A DNA stretch of 39,296 nt, taken from positions 1 to 39,296 of the forward strand of contig JAHCHG010000018.1 of assembly GCA_026129865.1 (NCBI GenBank). Reading direction: 5' to 3'. The translations under genes and the position numbers were made by a program. The notes beneath the pieces are model-generated. The model made no database searches. It saw nothing but the letters and a program-made list of their open reading frames with translations, and was not told the origin of the DNA. Numbering within the stretch: the first letter of the stretch is position 1; each line of letters begins with the position of its first letter. This DNA is from Pyrinomonadaceae bacterium (GTDB lineage: Bacteria; Acidobacteriota; Blastocatellia; Pyrinomonadales; Pyrinomonadaceae). Shown piece by piece: positions 25,400-36,752 of the stretch.

Positions 25400-26989
25400 A
25401 TGCAAGAATTAATTGAAAGATTTGATGCGATCGCGGGTATTTCGGAAGGCAGTTTGACCGCGCGGGTTCTCGACCGGACGGCATTTGTTTGTCTGATCTT
25501 GATGATCGTTTCGGCGCCGCACTCGATCGCTGCTTCGCAGGGAACTTTCCTTTTGGGCATCGTCGCTTCATTTTTTCGTCTTTTTGCTTCTCCGAAGAGA
25601 AGACTTGTCGGAACGCCCTTAAACTGGCTCTTTCTGCTTTTTTTTATATGGAGCGTCATCACGGTCGTTTTCTCGTATGACCTTGCAGTGTCGGCGAGCA
25701 AGCTTCGCGGAGTTACGCTTTTCTTTGTTTTTTTCTTTGTCGTCAATAATCTACGAAGTTTCCGCTCGCTCCGGTTCCTCGCGTTAGCGCTGATCCTCTC
25801 GACAATGGTCAACGTTCTCTGGACGCCGGTCGAGCGCATCATCGGACGCGGAGTTGAGATTCACGGCATCAGAGAAAGCAGCCCTTTGAAGAAGGCATTG
25901 CTGTGGGAAGGCGACACACTTCTGCGCGTTAACGGCGAAAAAGTGAAAACGCCGGAAGACGTTCTTCAAAAGCTGAAATCGGCTGAGGAAAGCTCGGTCG
26001 AATTTTACCGACCGGATTTTTACTTCACGGTAAAAGTTAAACGGTCCGATCTTCTCGAAGGAACAGCGCTTGAACAGCTTGGAATAAACAGTTGGAAAAA
26101 GAGCCGAAACTGGCGTTCGCAAGGATTCTTTAATCATTACGTAACGTATGCCGAAGTCTTGCAGCTGATAATTTCGTTTGTGCTGGGGCTGTTTATCGCC
26201 GGTCTTTCAGGTTCAAACTTCAAGAAATTAAGCTTCCTGCCGTTTTCTCCGCTGCTTTTATTTTGTTTGGCTGCGATGTCTTTCGCTCTTTTGTTAACGG
26301 TGACGCGGGCGTCGCAGCTGGCATTTCTCGTTTCGGCGGCGTCGATCGTGATCCTAAACGGCAACAAAAAGCTGATCGTTGCGATGCTTTTATCTGCAGT
26401 TCCTGTAGCGCTGATCGGTCTTTATTTTCTGCAGCAAAGCCGCGAGGTCGGTTTTTTTGACAGTTCCGACACGTCGATCTCGTACCGCGTTCAGGTTTAT
26501 CGCGAAGGTGTCGATCTCTGGCTCGACAATCCGAAACATTTCTTTCTCGGCGTTGGAATGGATATGAACACGAAGAAGGATTTCGTCCGGAAATGGGGGC
26601 TTTTTGACAATGGAAAATTGCCGGTCGGACATTTTCATTCAACACCGATCCAACTGCTTGCCGAACGCGGTCTGTTCGCGCTGTTCATTTGGATTGCCAT
26701 CGCCGGAGTATATCTGATGACTCTGTGGCGGGCTTGGAAAGAGCTTCGAAAGCGGACGGAAACTGTTGATCCGATTGATTTTCCGCGAAGTTTTCATCTT
26801 TCCCGGCTAAACTGGCAGCGCGGAATTATTTTGGGATGTTTCGGAGCAGCGGTCGGATTTTTCACGAGCAGCCTTGTTCATTACAATCTCGGCGACGGCG
26901 AGGTCGCGCTCGTATTTTACATGCTGATGGGGTTTGGAGTTTTTGCCGCGAAAATGAAGGTCGATCAGGCGGCGCGTTCTATTCCGTAA
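25400..26989 (+). CDS. O-antigen ligase-like membrane protein with PDZ-like insert
   Basis: From the ATG at 25400 the product is 529 residues and rich in transmembrane segments (for example 28-45, 73-92, 105-117, 251-270). Alternative starts lie at 25349 and 25265 (TTG). The C-terminal half has the Wzy_C/O-antigen ligase look: TVTRASQLAFL, then YREGVDLWLDNPKHFFLGVGM and HFHSTPIQLLAERG. Residues about 149-222 are soluble and PDZ-like: GVEIHGIRESSPLKKALLWEGD and VNGEKVKTPEDVLQKLK. Ligases of this family attach glycan to lipid A or transfer glycans to proteins or polymers. A PDZ unit is unexpected and may bind a protein C-terminus. The 3' end overlaps the sigma-54 activator gene by 25 bp, tail to tail. 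Confidence 0.85.
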   Translation: MQELIERFDAIAGISEGSLTARVLDRTAFVCLILMIVSAPHSIAASQGTFLLGIVASFFRLFASPKRRLVGTPLNWLFLLFFIWSVITVVFSYDLAVSASKLRGVTLFFVFFFVVNNLRSFRSLRFLALALILSTMVNVLWTPVERIIGRGVEIHGIRESSPLKKALLWEGDTLLRVNGEKVKTPEDVLQKLKSAEESSVEFYRPDFYFTVKVKRSDLLEGTALEQLGINSWKKSRNWRSQGFFNHYVTYAEVLQLIISFVLGLFIAGLSGSNFKKLSFLPFSPLLLFCLAAMSFALLLTVTRASQLAFLVSAASIVILNGNKKLIVAMLLSAVPVALIGLYFLQQSREVGFFDSSDTSISYRVQVYREGVDLWLDNPKHFFLGVGMDMNTKKDFVRKWGLFDNGKLPVGHFHSTPIQLLAERGLFALFIWIAIAGVYLMTLWRAWKELRKRTETVDPIDFPRSFHLSRLNWQRGIILGCFGAAVGFFTSSLVHYNLGDGEVALVFYMLMGFGVFAAKMKVDQAARSIP

Positions 26990-29900
26990 CGTTCGAGCTT
27001 TAAATAAAGTCCGCGGCGCGTAAGCCCAAGTTCGCGAGCAGTTTGCGATATGTTCCAGTTATGCCTCGCAAGCGAATCTTTTATCATCTGCGTTTCCAGT
27101 TCGGAAACCGCTTCTTCGATCGTTCCGCTGTTAGCCGCAATATTAAAGGACGAATAAGTTTTATCGTATGACGCGATCGTCTTGACATTGCCGCCCGCCA
27201 CCGAATGGATCGGATTTGCACTTCGTTTCAATTCTTCGGAAAGATGCGCCGGTGTTATCGTTTCGCCGTCCTCCGCGCGTGCAACGATCCGCTGGATCTC
27301 ATTGCAAAGCTGCCGAACATTCCCTTCCCATTCGCAAACCATTAACAGGTCGATTGTTTGCGGCGTTATGGAAATATTTCGCTTGCCGAACCGTGCCGAA
27401 TATTGATTGATGTAATAACTGATGATCGGCGGAATTTCCGAACGCCTTTCGCGCAGCGGCGGAACACGCAGGCGGATAACGTTCAAACGGTAGTAAAGAT
27501 CCTCGCGGAAACTTCCGTCGGCGACCTTTTCTTCCAGCGGCATGTTCGTCGCTGCGATTATTCTTACATCGACCTTTATCGGGCTTTTTTCACCGAGCGG
27601 CTGAACCTCGCCTTCCTGCAGGAAACGAAGCAGCTTCGGCTGAACGTCGAGCGGAAGATCGCCGACTTCATCCAGAAACAGGGTGCCGCCGTCTGCCGCG
27701 CGGATCATTCCTTTCGATTCGTTGACCGCACCGGTAAAAGCGCCTTTTGTATAACCAAAAAGATGACCTTCGGCTAATTCTTTCGGAACAGCCGTGCAGT
27801 TGAAGGGAATGAAAACCTTATCTTTTCGGCTCGATATTGTGTGAATTGCGCGCGAAACCAGTTCTTTACCGGTTCCCGATTCACCGGTTACCAGAACCGT
27901 AACGTCGGAGGAGCGAATTTTATAAACTTCTTCGACAAGCGCCGACATTGCCGGTGAAGAATGAATAAATCCGGGCATTAAACTGTTCGAAGTGAACGGG
28001 CTCGATTCAAGTTCGGTATGCTGATTTTTGTCGCGTTCGCGAAGCGCACACACGTCCATTCCTAGTTCGACGACGCGCAAAAGCGGCTGAATCGATGAAT
28101 CGTCATTCAAGACGGCGCCGGACATCGGCGAAATTATCAGAACAGCCGGACCGGCACTCGGCGCGCGCAAACTGAATGCGCGGATATTTTTTGTTTTGCA
28201 AAAGCTCTCGGAATCGTTCGACTCCATCGCAGCCTGATATTTCGCGGCGAGTTCCATACTTTCCTGCGGAGTGTAGCCGTTTGTAATAAAGGGAAAAAGG
28301 CGCTTTTCCTCGTTAAATTCCGCGATCATTATATTTTTCGCTTTGCTTTCCTGCTGCAGAACGGCAACCAGCTCGCGGAACAAAAGCTCGCGCGAAGCGG
28401 TCGCTTCGGCAAGACGAAGCATGAGCAGCTGCGAAACGGCAGACGCAGCACGCTTCACATTTTCCGACGGAGCAATTTTCTCTTTTCCGACCGATTCGAT
28501 CTCGGCAACTGTTTTATCAAGCAGCGGTTTCACGCCTAATCGACCAAAAATATCGGCGGCGGACAACAAACTTCCCTTCGCCTTTTTCGGGTCGGACATT
28601 CCGATCGTCGATCCGATATAAAACTGTGCAAGCGCCGTATGATAAAGGTCTTCAGCCGTTTCAAAGATGGTTAAACTGCGGTTGAAATGATAGAGCGCGA
28701 TCTCCGCGTCTTTCACGCTCAGCGCCAGTCGCCCGCGGATTCGCTGAATGTTTCCGAGCACAAAAAAGTCGGTCGTCGGATCTTCGTTTTCGATCGCTGT
28801 CAACTCCGTTTCGCATTCGGACAGCCGATCCTGCTCAAGGTAAACCTCTGCCAAAACGAGCTTTGCCATATCTGCGATCTGCGATTCGCCGATACGGCTG
28901 CAGATCTCTATCGCTTCAAGCGCCGTTTCTTCCGCCCGATCGTATCTGCCCTGCGCCAGAAAACAGCGCGCAAGATTGCGCATCGCCTGAATCGCGTACC
29001 ATTCTTTTTTTCGTTCCTGCGCAACTTTTACGCCGCGTTCGAGTAGTTCCTGAGCGTCTGACAGCTGCCCGCGGAGCAATTTTATCTCGCCGAGCGAATC
29101 CAGAATTCCCGCAACATGCGCATGATCGACCTCGATCGCCATATCGAGCGCCTGCGTTATCGCTTCCTCCGCGCGCCGCCAATCGCCGAGAAGCATCAGA
29201 TTAATTCCGAGATTGTTAAGTGCCGCTATTGATTGGACTTTGTGTTCGGTCTGGCGAAAAAAATTGATCGACTTTTCGAGACATGCGATGCCGTCCTGCG
29301 GTTTTCGCAAAAACCAGTAAGCACCGGAAAGATCAGAATAAAGTTTTCCAAGAAGGAACGGAGCGCTTCGCGAACCGATAAGTTGGATCGCCTGTTCGAA
29401 AAATTCGACCGATTTTTCGCTGTTCCCTTCCTGATGGTACGTCATCGCGATCATGTGATACGCGTTCGCCATTCCGTGCCAATCGCCCGCTTCACGGTAC
29501 GCGTTCAGCGCATGTTCGGCATAATCACGCGCGATCGGATTTTCATTTAGCTTCCGATAAACACGTGTCAGCGCAACATATATCTCACCGAAATTTCCGG
29601 TCAGATCGGCGGATTTTGCGCCCTCGAGCGCGTAATTTAACAGCGCAACCGCCTTCGGATAATCCTGCGAATTGTTATATGCGATCGCAAGCTGCGTGAT
29701 CACCGAGGTCGCTACGTCCGGTTCGAGAAGCGAAAGTATTTCTTCATCGTCATACTTTTCGATCGTTTCTAACGATCTCGCATAGTTTCCCTGAGTTTCG
29801 TATGTGTATGAAAGTAATTTGTTTAACTTCGCTTCGTTGTTTGGCGAGTGCGAAAAATTGGAAAGCGTGTTTTCGAGGATCTTTTCCGCAGCCTTCGACA

Positions 29901-30054
29901 ATCCGTCGTCAAGCTTCCGCGAAACGTCGCTGAACATTTCGACATAACGTTCTTCGGGAAAGCGGCGCTTCGCGCGCGAAAACGCTTTTTCCGACGGTTT
30001 GCCAAAGACAATCCCGAGCGAACTTTCTTTTGTCGAAAGTGTGTTTTTATTCAT
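26965..30054 (-). CDS. Sigma-54-dependent activator: TPR / GAF-like / AAA+ / Fis HTH
   Basis: This 1029-residue enhancer-binding protein has a sensory half of TPR-like helical repeats (about 70-510) and a GAF-like region (about 540-690). The sigma-54 AAA+ domain follows: Walker A GESGTGKE (724-731), GAFTGA loop (771-776) that contacts sigma-54, and Walker B LFLDE (792-796). The C-terminal Fis-type helix-turn-helix (about 997-1023) reads NISQTARELGLTRRGLYLKL. There is no receiver domain, so it is not driven by a classical response-regulator phosphorylation. The TPR part suggests that it senses a protein or peptide or self-association. It needs RpoN, which lies elsewhere. Two sigma-54-like promoters lie in the same window, at 7893 and 13415. 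Start at 30054; a later Met at residue 40 is possible. Confidence 0.95.
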   Translation of the reverse strand: MNKNTLSTKESSLGIVFGKPSEKAFSRAKRRFPEERYVEMFSDVSRKLDDGLSKAAEKILENTLSNFSHSPNNEAKLNKLLSYTYETQGNYARSLETIEKYDDEEILSLLEPDVATSVITQLAIAYNNSQDYPKAVALLNYALEGAKSADLTGNFGEIYVALTRVYRKLNENPIARDYAEHALNAYREAGDWHGMANAYHMIAMTYHQEGNSEKSVEFFEQAIQLIGSRSAPFLLGKLYSDLSGAYWFLRKPQDGIACLEKSINFFRQTEHKVQSIAALNNLGINLMLLGDWRRAEEAITQALDMAIEVDHAHVAGILDSLGEIKLLRGQLSDAQELLERGVKVAQERKKEWYAIQAMRNLARCFLAQGRYDRAEETALEAIEICSRIGESQIADMAKLVLAEVYLEQDRLSECETELTAIENEDPTTDFFVLGNIQRIRGRLALSVKDAEIALYHFNRSLTIFETAEDLYHTALAQFYIGSTIGMSDPKKAKGSLLSAADIFGRLGVKPLLDKTVAEIESVGKEKIAPSENVKRAASAVSQLLMLRLAEATASRELLFRELVAVLQQESKAKNIMIAEFNEEKRLFPFITNGYTPQESMELAAKYQAAMESNDSESFCKTKNIRAFSLRAPSAGPAVLIISPMSGAVLNDDSSIQPLLRVVELGMDVCALRERDKNQHTELESSPFTSNSLMPGFIHSSPAMSALVEEVYKIRSSDVTVLVTGESGTGKELVSRAIHTISSRKDKVFIPFNCTAVPKELAEGHLFGYTKGAFTGAVNESKGMIRAADGGTLFLDEVGDLPLDVQPKLLRFLQEGEVQPLGEKSPIKVDVRIIAATNMPLEEKVADGSFREDLYYRLNVIRLRVPPLRERRSEIPPIISYYINQYSARFGKRNISITPQTIDLLMVCEWEGNVRQLCNEIQRIVARAEDGETITPAHLSEELKRSANPIHSVAGGNVKTIASYDKTYSSFNIAANSGTIEEAVSELETQMIKDSLARHNWNISQTARELGLTRRGLYLKLERYGIERAA

Positions 30055-30267
30055 CTTGTTATTGAAAATTACAAAGTTTCAATAAGAACCGACTTTCAGC
30101 AAGCTCGCTTATTTTTCGATGTTTTAACTAAATTCGGCGGCTCGGAATTTGTTCGAAACTTGTCTGTGAATCTATCAAATATTCCATTTTCAGTCTAGTT
30201 TTTAAATTTGTTGCATTTCGGCGCGATCTTGCCCAAGATAGAAAAAACCATTTGGAGGAAATTTGAT

Positions 30268-33063
<2,796 letters not shown>

Positions 33064-33141
33064 TTTACAAGATAAAATTAATTTCTAGACATTAAAGCAC
33101 ATTCTCACTGATAGATATCCCGAAGAAAAAGTTAGTTGATA

Positions 33142-33798
33142 ATGAGTTTAGAAGGACAGCTTTTAGATAAAAAATCGTTAAGAGTTCTTAAAAATGGCGA
33201 ATATGTAGCGCTCGCTAAAGACTGTGTTGCATTTGCGAACGCTCAAGGCGGAAGGGTGCTTATTGGAATCGAAGATGATTCGGATTTGCCCCCTGAAGAT
33301 CAAAAGATCAAAAACGAATGGCTCGAAAAACTTCCGCAAAGAATTTCTCACCTGACTTTGAATGTAACGACAGTTCCGCAAAAAATTATTGCTTCGAACG
33401 GCGGCGAATATATCGAACTAAGAATAATGCGAAATGCTTAAAGTATTGCCGGAACTTCTGACGGGCGTTACTTTTTGCGCGTTTCCTTAGGACTTGTCAA
33501 GACCAAAGGAAAAACTAAAGGAAAAGAGTATTTGGTAAAACCTGAAATGCTTCGATCGTTTAATTTCAAAGGGAAAACAACACTAAAGACAATTGAAAAT
33601 CATCGTTTGAGAGAACTGATTTTGCGGGATTTGGAAATTTATAAAGTCGCCGGAATCAGCGATATTCATCAACGTATCGGAACAGAAATTCCTAGAAGAA
33701 AAGTGCAATACGAACTTAAAAGAATGGTCGAAAACAATGAAATCAAAACGGAAGGAGAAAAAAGACATCGGAAATATCTATGGACAAAAAATGATTAA
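33142..33798 (+). pseudogene. Broken AlbA_2-domain regulator (nonsense codon and internal deletion)
   Basis: The start ATG is at 33142. The first 99 codons encode an AlbA_2-like domain (LRVLKNGEYVALAKDCVAFANAQGGRVLIGIEDD). A TAA at 33439-33441 then stops the frame. Without leaving frame, the next codons continue as SIAGTSDGRYFLRVS, the expected continuation where the family usually has a Gln codon after RNA. The text then jumps to LGLVKTKGKTKGKEY, the C-terminal winged-helix region, so a central section (probably the ATPase-like part) is missing. The C-terminal piece has the family look ENHRLRELILRDLEIY and GISDIHQRIGTEIPRR. It is therefore a pseudogene, A+T-rich and probably acquired. Confidence 0.85.
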
Positions 33799-33820
33799 AA
33801 AAGCATTTTTGTTAATAGAA

Positions 33821-33885
33821 TTTTGCGAATAGAATAAAATTATTCTTCTAAGTGTTGAGCTAACACAAGTTAGCTATTCGCAAAA
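33821..33885. repeat. Nested inverted repeat in an A+T-rich spacer
   Basis: TTTTGCGAATAG (33821-33832) and CTATTCGCAAAA (33874-33885) are perfect 12-bp inverted arms. Inside them, GTGTT and AACAC form a second small hairpin around GAGCT. The element sits between the AlbA_2 pseudogene and the DUF6714 gene, where no gene is seen in 33799-34037. It may be the end of a small mobile element or a terminator-like structure. Confidence 0.7.
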
Positions 33886-34037
33886 AAACGGATAAATAAA
33901 TCCAGCTTCCGGGAAGTTTGTGAATAGAATTACGAATTACAAAGGAATTTTCAGATATGGGGTAAGTAAAAAAAAGTTCGATAAGATCGAAACGTTTGAG
34001 AATGTAAAGATGTTTTTACGAATTTTTTCGGAGAAAT

Positions 34038-34523
34038 ATGAATCTTAAAGACAAATTGAACTTGTTGCGACGCAGTATTACAGAAGCATTTATGGATGTT
34101 CAGTATCCTAAAGGAAATTTAGCTCCGCACGATTGTGCGGAATGTCAGGATTTGAGAAAAACTTTTGCGAACAAAAATTGGAAAAATATTGACCGAAAGA
34201 TTATTGAAAAAAATTACGATCAATTGCCTTTGTTTTCGGCGGAAGCGTTCCATTATTTTCTTCCCTCATATTTAATTTATTCATTAGAAAATTTTAATAA
34301 TAATTTCGTGTTGGAATTTACGATATATGCGCTTAATCCAAGCAAGAAAGACCTAAAAGGAAGTTTTGAATATTGGAAAGAAAGGTTTCAGTATTTTTCT
34401 ATCGAACAAATGGAAACGATTTATCAATTTCTCGCCATCATTGATGAAAATCAAGACTATCTTAATCGTTACGAACGAATAAGTATCGATGGATTAAAAA
34501 GTGTTAGAGATCAACCAAACTAA
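34038..34523 (+). CDS. DUF6714-like protein
   Basis: A 161-residue soluble protein with features of DUF6714: an AF-then-YPKG opening, a Cys pair in HDCAECQDLRKTF (about residues 32-44), a tryptophan a few residues on, and AEAFHYFLPSYLIYSLENF (about 68-86). The rest is helical and charged. No catalytic motif is visible and the family function is unknown. Members occur as lone cargo genes, sometimes near toxins. Composition is A+T-rich like the neighbouring AlbA_2 relic, so both may have arrived together. The ATG at 34038 has a weak GGAG ribosome site 6 nt upstream. Confidence 0.65.
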   Translation: MNLKDKLNLLRRSITEAFMDVQYPKGNLAPHDCAECQDLRKTFANKNWKNIDRKIIEKNYDQLPLFSAEAFHYFLPSYLIYSLENFNNNFVLEFTIYALNPSKKDLKGSFEYWKERFQYFSIEQMETIYQFLAIIDENQDYLNRYERISIDGLKSVRDQPN

Positions 34524-34544
34524 ATTACTCAGTAATAGAAATTT

Positions 34545-35663
34545 ATGAAAGCGATCGCAGTAAAACCGAAAACGAAAAACAGCGCACATCTGGTCGAGAT
34601 GAACAAACCGAAAGTTTCCGACGTCAAGGGCGGCAAAGGGGTTCTGGTCGAAGTTTTGCGCGTCGGCGCGTGCGGAACTGACCGCGAAATCAACGCCGGC
34701 GAATACGGAGTCGCGCCGGAAGGCTTTGATTTTCTTGTTCTCGGACACGAAAATTTCGGGCGCGTCGTCGAAATCGGCGAAAATGTTAAAGATTTGGCAA
34801 AAGGCGATTTCGTTGTCGCAACTGTCCGCAGACCTTTCGGACACAGCATTTACGACACGATCGGGCAGCAGGATTTTACGACCGATTCGGAATATTGGGA
34901 ACGCGGAATTTCGCGTCTGCACGGTTATATGGCGGAATTTTATGTCGAAAGTGAAGATTTCCTCATTAAAATTCCGCCAAAAATATCGGAAGTCGCGGTC
35001 ATGCTCGAACCTCTTTCGATCATCGAAAAAGGTTTGAAACAAGCCGAAGACATTCAAAAAAGATTAGACATCTGGCAGCCGAAAACCGCCGCGGTTCTGG
35101 GAACTGGAAACGTCGGGCTTTTGACAGTTTTGGCTCTCCGTCTGCGCGGTTTTGAGGTTCACGGCTTTGGTCTGCAGGAACCGAAAGGTTATTTAAATGC
35201 CGATCTTTGCAAAGAGATCGGCGCAACTTATGATTCGACGAAACAGCTTTCAGTCAAAGATTCGGTCGAAAAATACGGTGAATACGATCTGATCTTTGAA
35301 TGCACGGGTTACTCGCCGATCATTTTCGAAGCGATGGAATCTTTGAACGAAAACGGAATCTTGATTTTAGCTTCGGTGACGGGCGGAACGCGCAAAACCG
35401 ACGGCGTTGAATCGGACAAAATCAATCAGGAATTTGTCTTGGGAAACCGCGCAATGGTCGGAACCGTTAACGCTAACCGTGAACATTTTGAAATGGGCGT
35501 CAACGACATCGCGCTCGCCGAAGCGATGTATACCGGCTGGCTTGCGAAAATGATGACGCACAAGATCGAAGGTTTGGAAAATTTTGAGAAAGCCTTTGAT
35601 ATTTTAGAGAACAGCGGAAAATACAGCGCGATCAAAACTTATTTTGAAGTCGCCAAGATTTAG
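34545..35663 (+). CDS. Glucose 1-dehydrogenase-type zinc alcohol dehydrogenase
   Basis: This 372-residue MDR-superfamily enzyme closely resembles glucose 1-dehydrogenases, which oxidise D-glucose to gluconolactone with NAD(P). The catalytic-zinc region is present: Cys43 in GACGTDREI and His68-Glu69 in GHENFGR. The Rossmann motif GTGNVGLL lies near residues 184-191. The GDH-type C-terminal portion includes LILASVTGG and LGNRAMVGTVNANREHFEMGVND. The lobe that usually has four structural-zinc cysteines (after VATVRRPF, about 98-120) contains no cysteine, so that zinc is lost. It lies downstream of the GH63-like gene across an A+T-rich insert. Confidence 0.9.
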   Translation: MKAIAVKPKTKNSAHLVEMNKPKVSDVKGGKGVLVEVLRVGACGTDREINAGEYGVAPEGFDFLVLGHENFGRVVEIGENVKDLAKGDFVVATVRRPFGHSIYDTIGQQDFTTDSEYWERGISRLHGYMAEFYVESEDFLIKIPPKISEVAVMLEPLSIIEKGLKQAEDIQKRLDIWQPKTAAVLGTGNVGLLTVLALRLRGFEVHGFGLQEPKGYLNADLCKEIGATYDSTKQLSVKDSVEKYGEYDLIFECTGYSPIIFEAMESLNENGILILASVTGGTRKTDGVESDKINQEFVLGNRAMVGTVNANREHFEMGVNDIALAEAMYTGWLAKMMTHKIEGLENFEKAFDILENSGKYSAIKTYFEVAKI

Positions 35664-35693
35664 AGAAATAGCAGGCGGATAAAAATGGATGAA

Positions 35694-35761
35694 GCGGATT
35701 TTCGCAGATCTAATTTCTTTAAGAAATCCGCGTCAATCCGCTGCATCTGCGAAAATCTGCG
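35694..35761. repeat. Interspersed inverted repeat (GCGGATTTTCGCAGAT)
   Basis: GCGGATTTTCGCAGAT (35694-35709) and ATCTGCGAAAATCTGCG (35745-35761) are inverted arms with one mismatch, enclosing ATCCGCGTCAATCCGC. This is another common intergenic palindrome type. It occupies the gap between the dehydrogenase gene and clpS. Confidence 0.8.
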
Positions 35762-35836
35762 TGATATTTCTTACACTTTTTCACCTTTAACCTTTTCCAC
35801 TTTTAACCTCTGCTTGCTCTGTGGCACTATTAAATT

Positions 35837-36154
35837 ATGCCGAATTTTCCGGACAGCGAACATGATTCCGCCGTTTTGACGGAGACGAAAGAAAAGCTGG
35901 ACAAACCGAAGCTTTTTAAAGTTTTGCTGCACAACGACGATTTCACCACTATGGAATTTGTCGTTTATGTTCTGAACACAGTGTTTATGCGTTCCGAAGC
36001 GGAATCGTTTTCAATAATGTTCAAAGTTCATAACGAAGGCGTCGGTGTTGCGGGAATTTATCCATACGAGATAGCGACGATGAAAGCCGAAAAAGCGATG
36101 AACATGGCGCGCGCCCACGAATTTCCGTTTCTCTGCACCGTCGAGGAAGAATAG
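35837..36154 (+). CDS. clpS: ATP-dependent Clp protease adaptor ClpS
   Basis: ClpS binds N-degron substrates and delivers them to ClpAP. The 105-residue protein has a flexible N-terminal tail (1-30), then the core KPKLFKVLLHNDDFTTMEFV with the HNDD-type binding pocket. VYVLNTVFMRS and the C-terminal AEKAMNMARAHEFPFLCTVEEE follow. Length and motifs are normal. It is first in a run clpS, toxin, antitoxin, clpA on the plus strand. It starts at the ATG at 35837 with no clear ribosome site. Confidence 0.95.
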   Translation: MPNFPDSEHDSAVLTETKEKLDKPKLFKVLLHNDDFTTMEFVVYVLNTVFMRSEAESFSIMFKVHNEGVGVAGIYPYEIATMKAEKAMNMARAHEFPFLCTVEEE

Positions 36155-36155
36155 A

Positions 36156-36440
36156 ATGAAGATCAAGGGAATGATCTGGCTCGAAGAAATAGTTTATAAA
36201 CTCGAGCGAAAGCATTCTGTGAAGACCAGTGAAGTGATTGAATTGTTTAATTCAACACCGCGGTTTAGATTTATTGAAAAAGGGCATCGAAAGGACGAAA
36301 ATGTTTACGCTGCGCTCGGAAAAACAGACAGCGGAAGATTTTTGATTTGCTTTTTCGTTTACAAGCGCGACCATCGAGCGCTAGTTTTATCGGCGCGGGA
36401 TATGACGCCGGGTGAAAGAAGAAAATATGACAAAAAATAA
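36156..36440 (+). CDS. BrnT-family toxin of a type II toxin-antitoxin pair
   Basis: The 94-residue protein matches the BrnT (DUF497) toxin pattern: a WLEEIVYKLERKHSVKTSEVIELF opening, then KGHRKDENVYAALGKTDSGRFLICFFVYKRD, ending with ARDMTPGERRKYDKK. BrnT toxins are RelE-fold ribonucleases that inhibit translation. The gene starts one base after the clpS stop with a GAGGAAG ribosome site in the clpS end. It overlaps the antitoxin start by 14 bp. Toxin-first order is typical of brnT-brnA. Confidence 0.82.
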   Translation: MKIKGMIWLEEIVYKLERKHSVKTSEVIELFNSTPRFRFIEKGHRKDENVYAALGKTDSGRFLICFFVYKRDHRALVLSARDMTPGERRKYDKK

Positions 36441-36690
36441 GACTTCGATTTCAAAGCAAGATTCTTACTCGAAAATCGGCGAATTTTGGGACACAAATGA
36501 CCTTGCCGATTTCTGGGACGAGACGAAAGACGCTGAATTTGAGAATGCGATTGATTCGCAAACATATTATTTCGCGCTGGATTCAAAAATTTCACCAAAA
36601 TTGAACGAGATCGCTGTCAAAAGAGGTGTCTCGCCCGAATCCTTGATCAATCGATGGTTAAAAGAAAAAGTCGATGCAGAACTGAAGTAA
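36427..36690 (+). CDS. CopG/BrnA-like antitoxin
   Basis: The 87-residue protein begins at ATG 36427 inside the toxin gene end (an upstream GTG is less likely). It has the SYSKIGEFWDTNDLADFWDET stretch and ends in a ribbon-helix-helix-like part: YFALDSKISPKLNEIAVKRG and VSPESLINRWL. This fits CopG-type type II antitoxins, which bind DNA and neutralise the toxin. Antitoxins are generally labile to Lon and Clp proteases. It lies 62 bp before clpA. Confidence 0.8.
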   Translation: MTKNKTSISKQDSYSKIGEFWDTNDLADFWDETKDAEFENAIDSQTYYFALDSKISPKLNEIAVKRGVSPESLINRWLKEKVDAELK

Positions 36691-36752
36691 ATATTTGAAT
36701 CTCTGTTATGAAATTCGGCGATTTTGCCGCTAATTTCGATCTTTAAATTTTT

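Noticed and set aside
30213..30232. Possible sigma-54 site before the glycosidase (GG...GC)
   Set aside because: GG and GC are 9 bp apart and not 10, so it does not fit.
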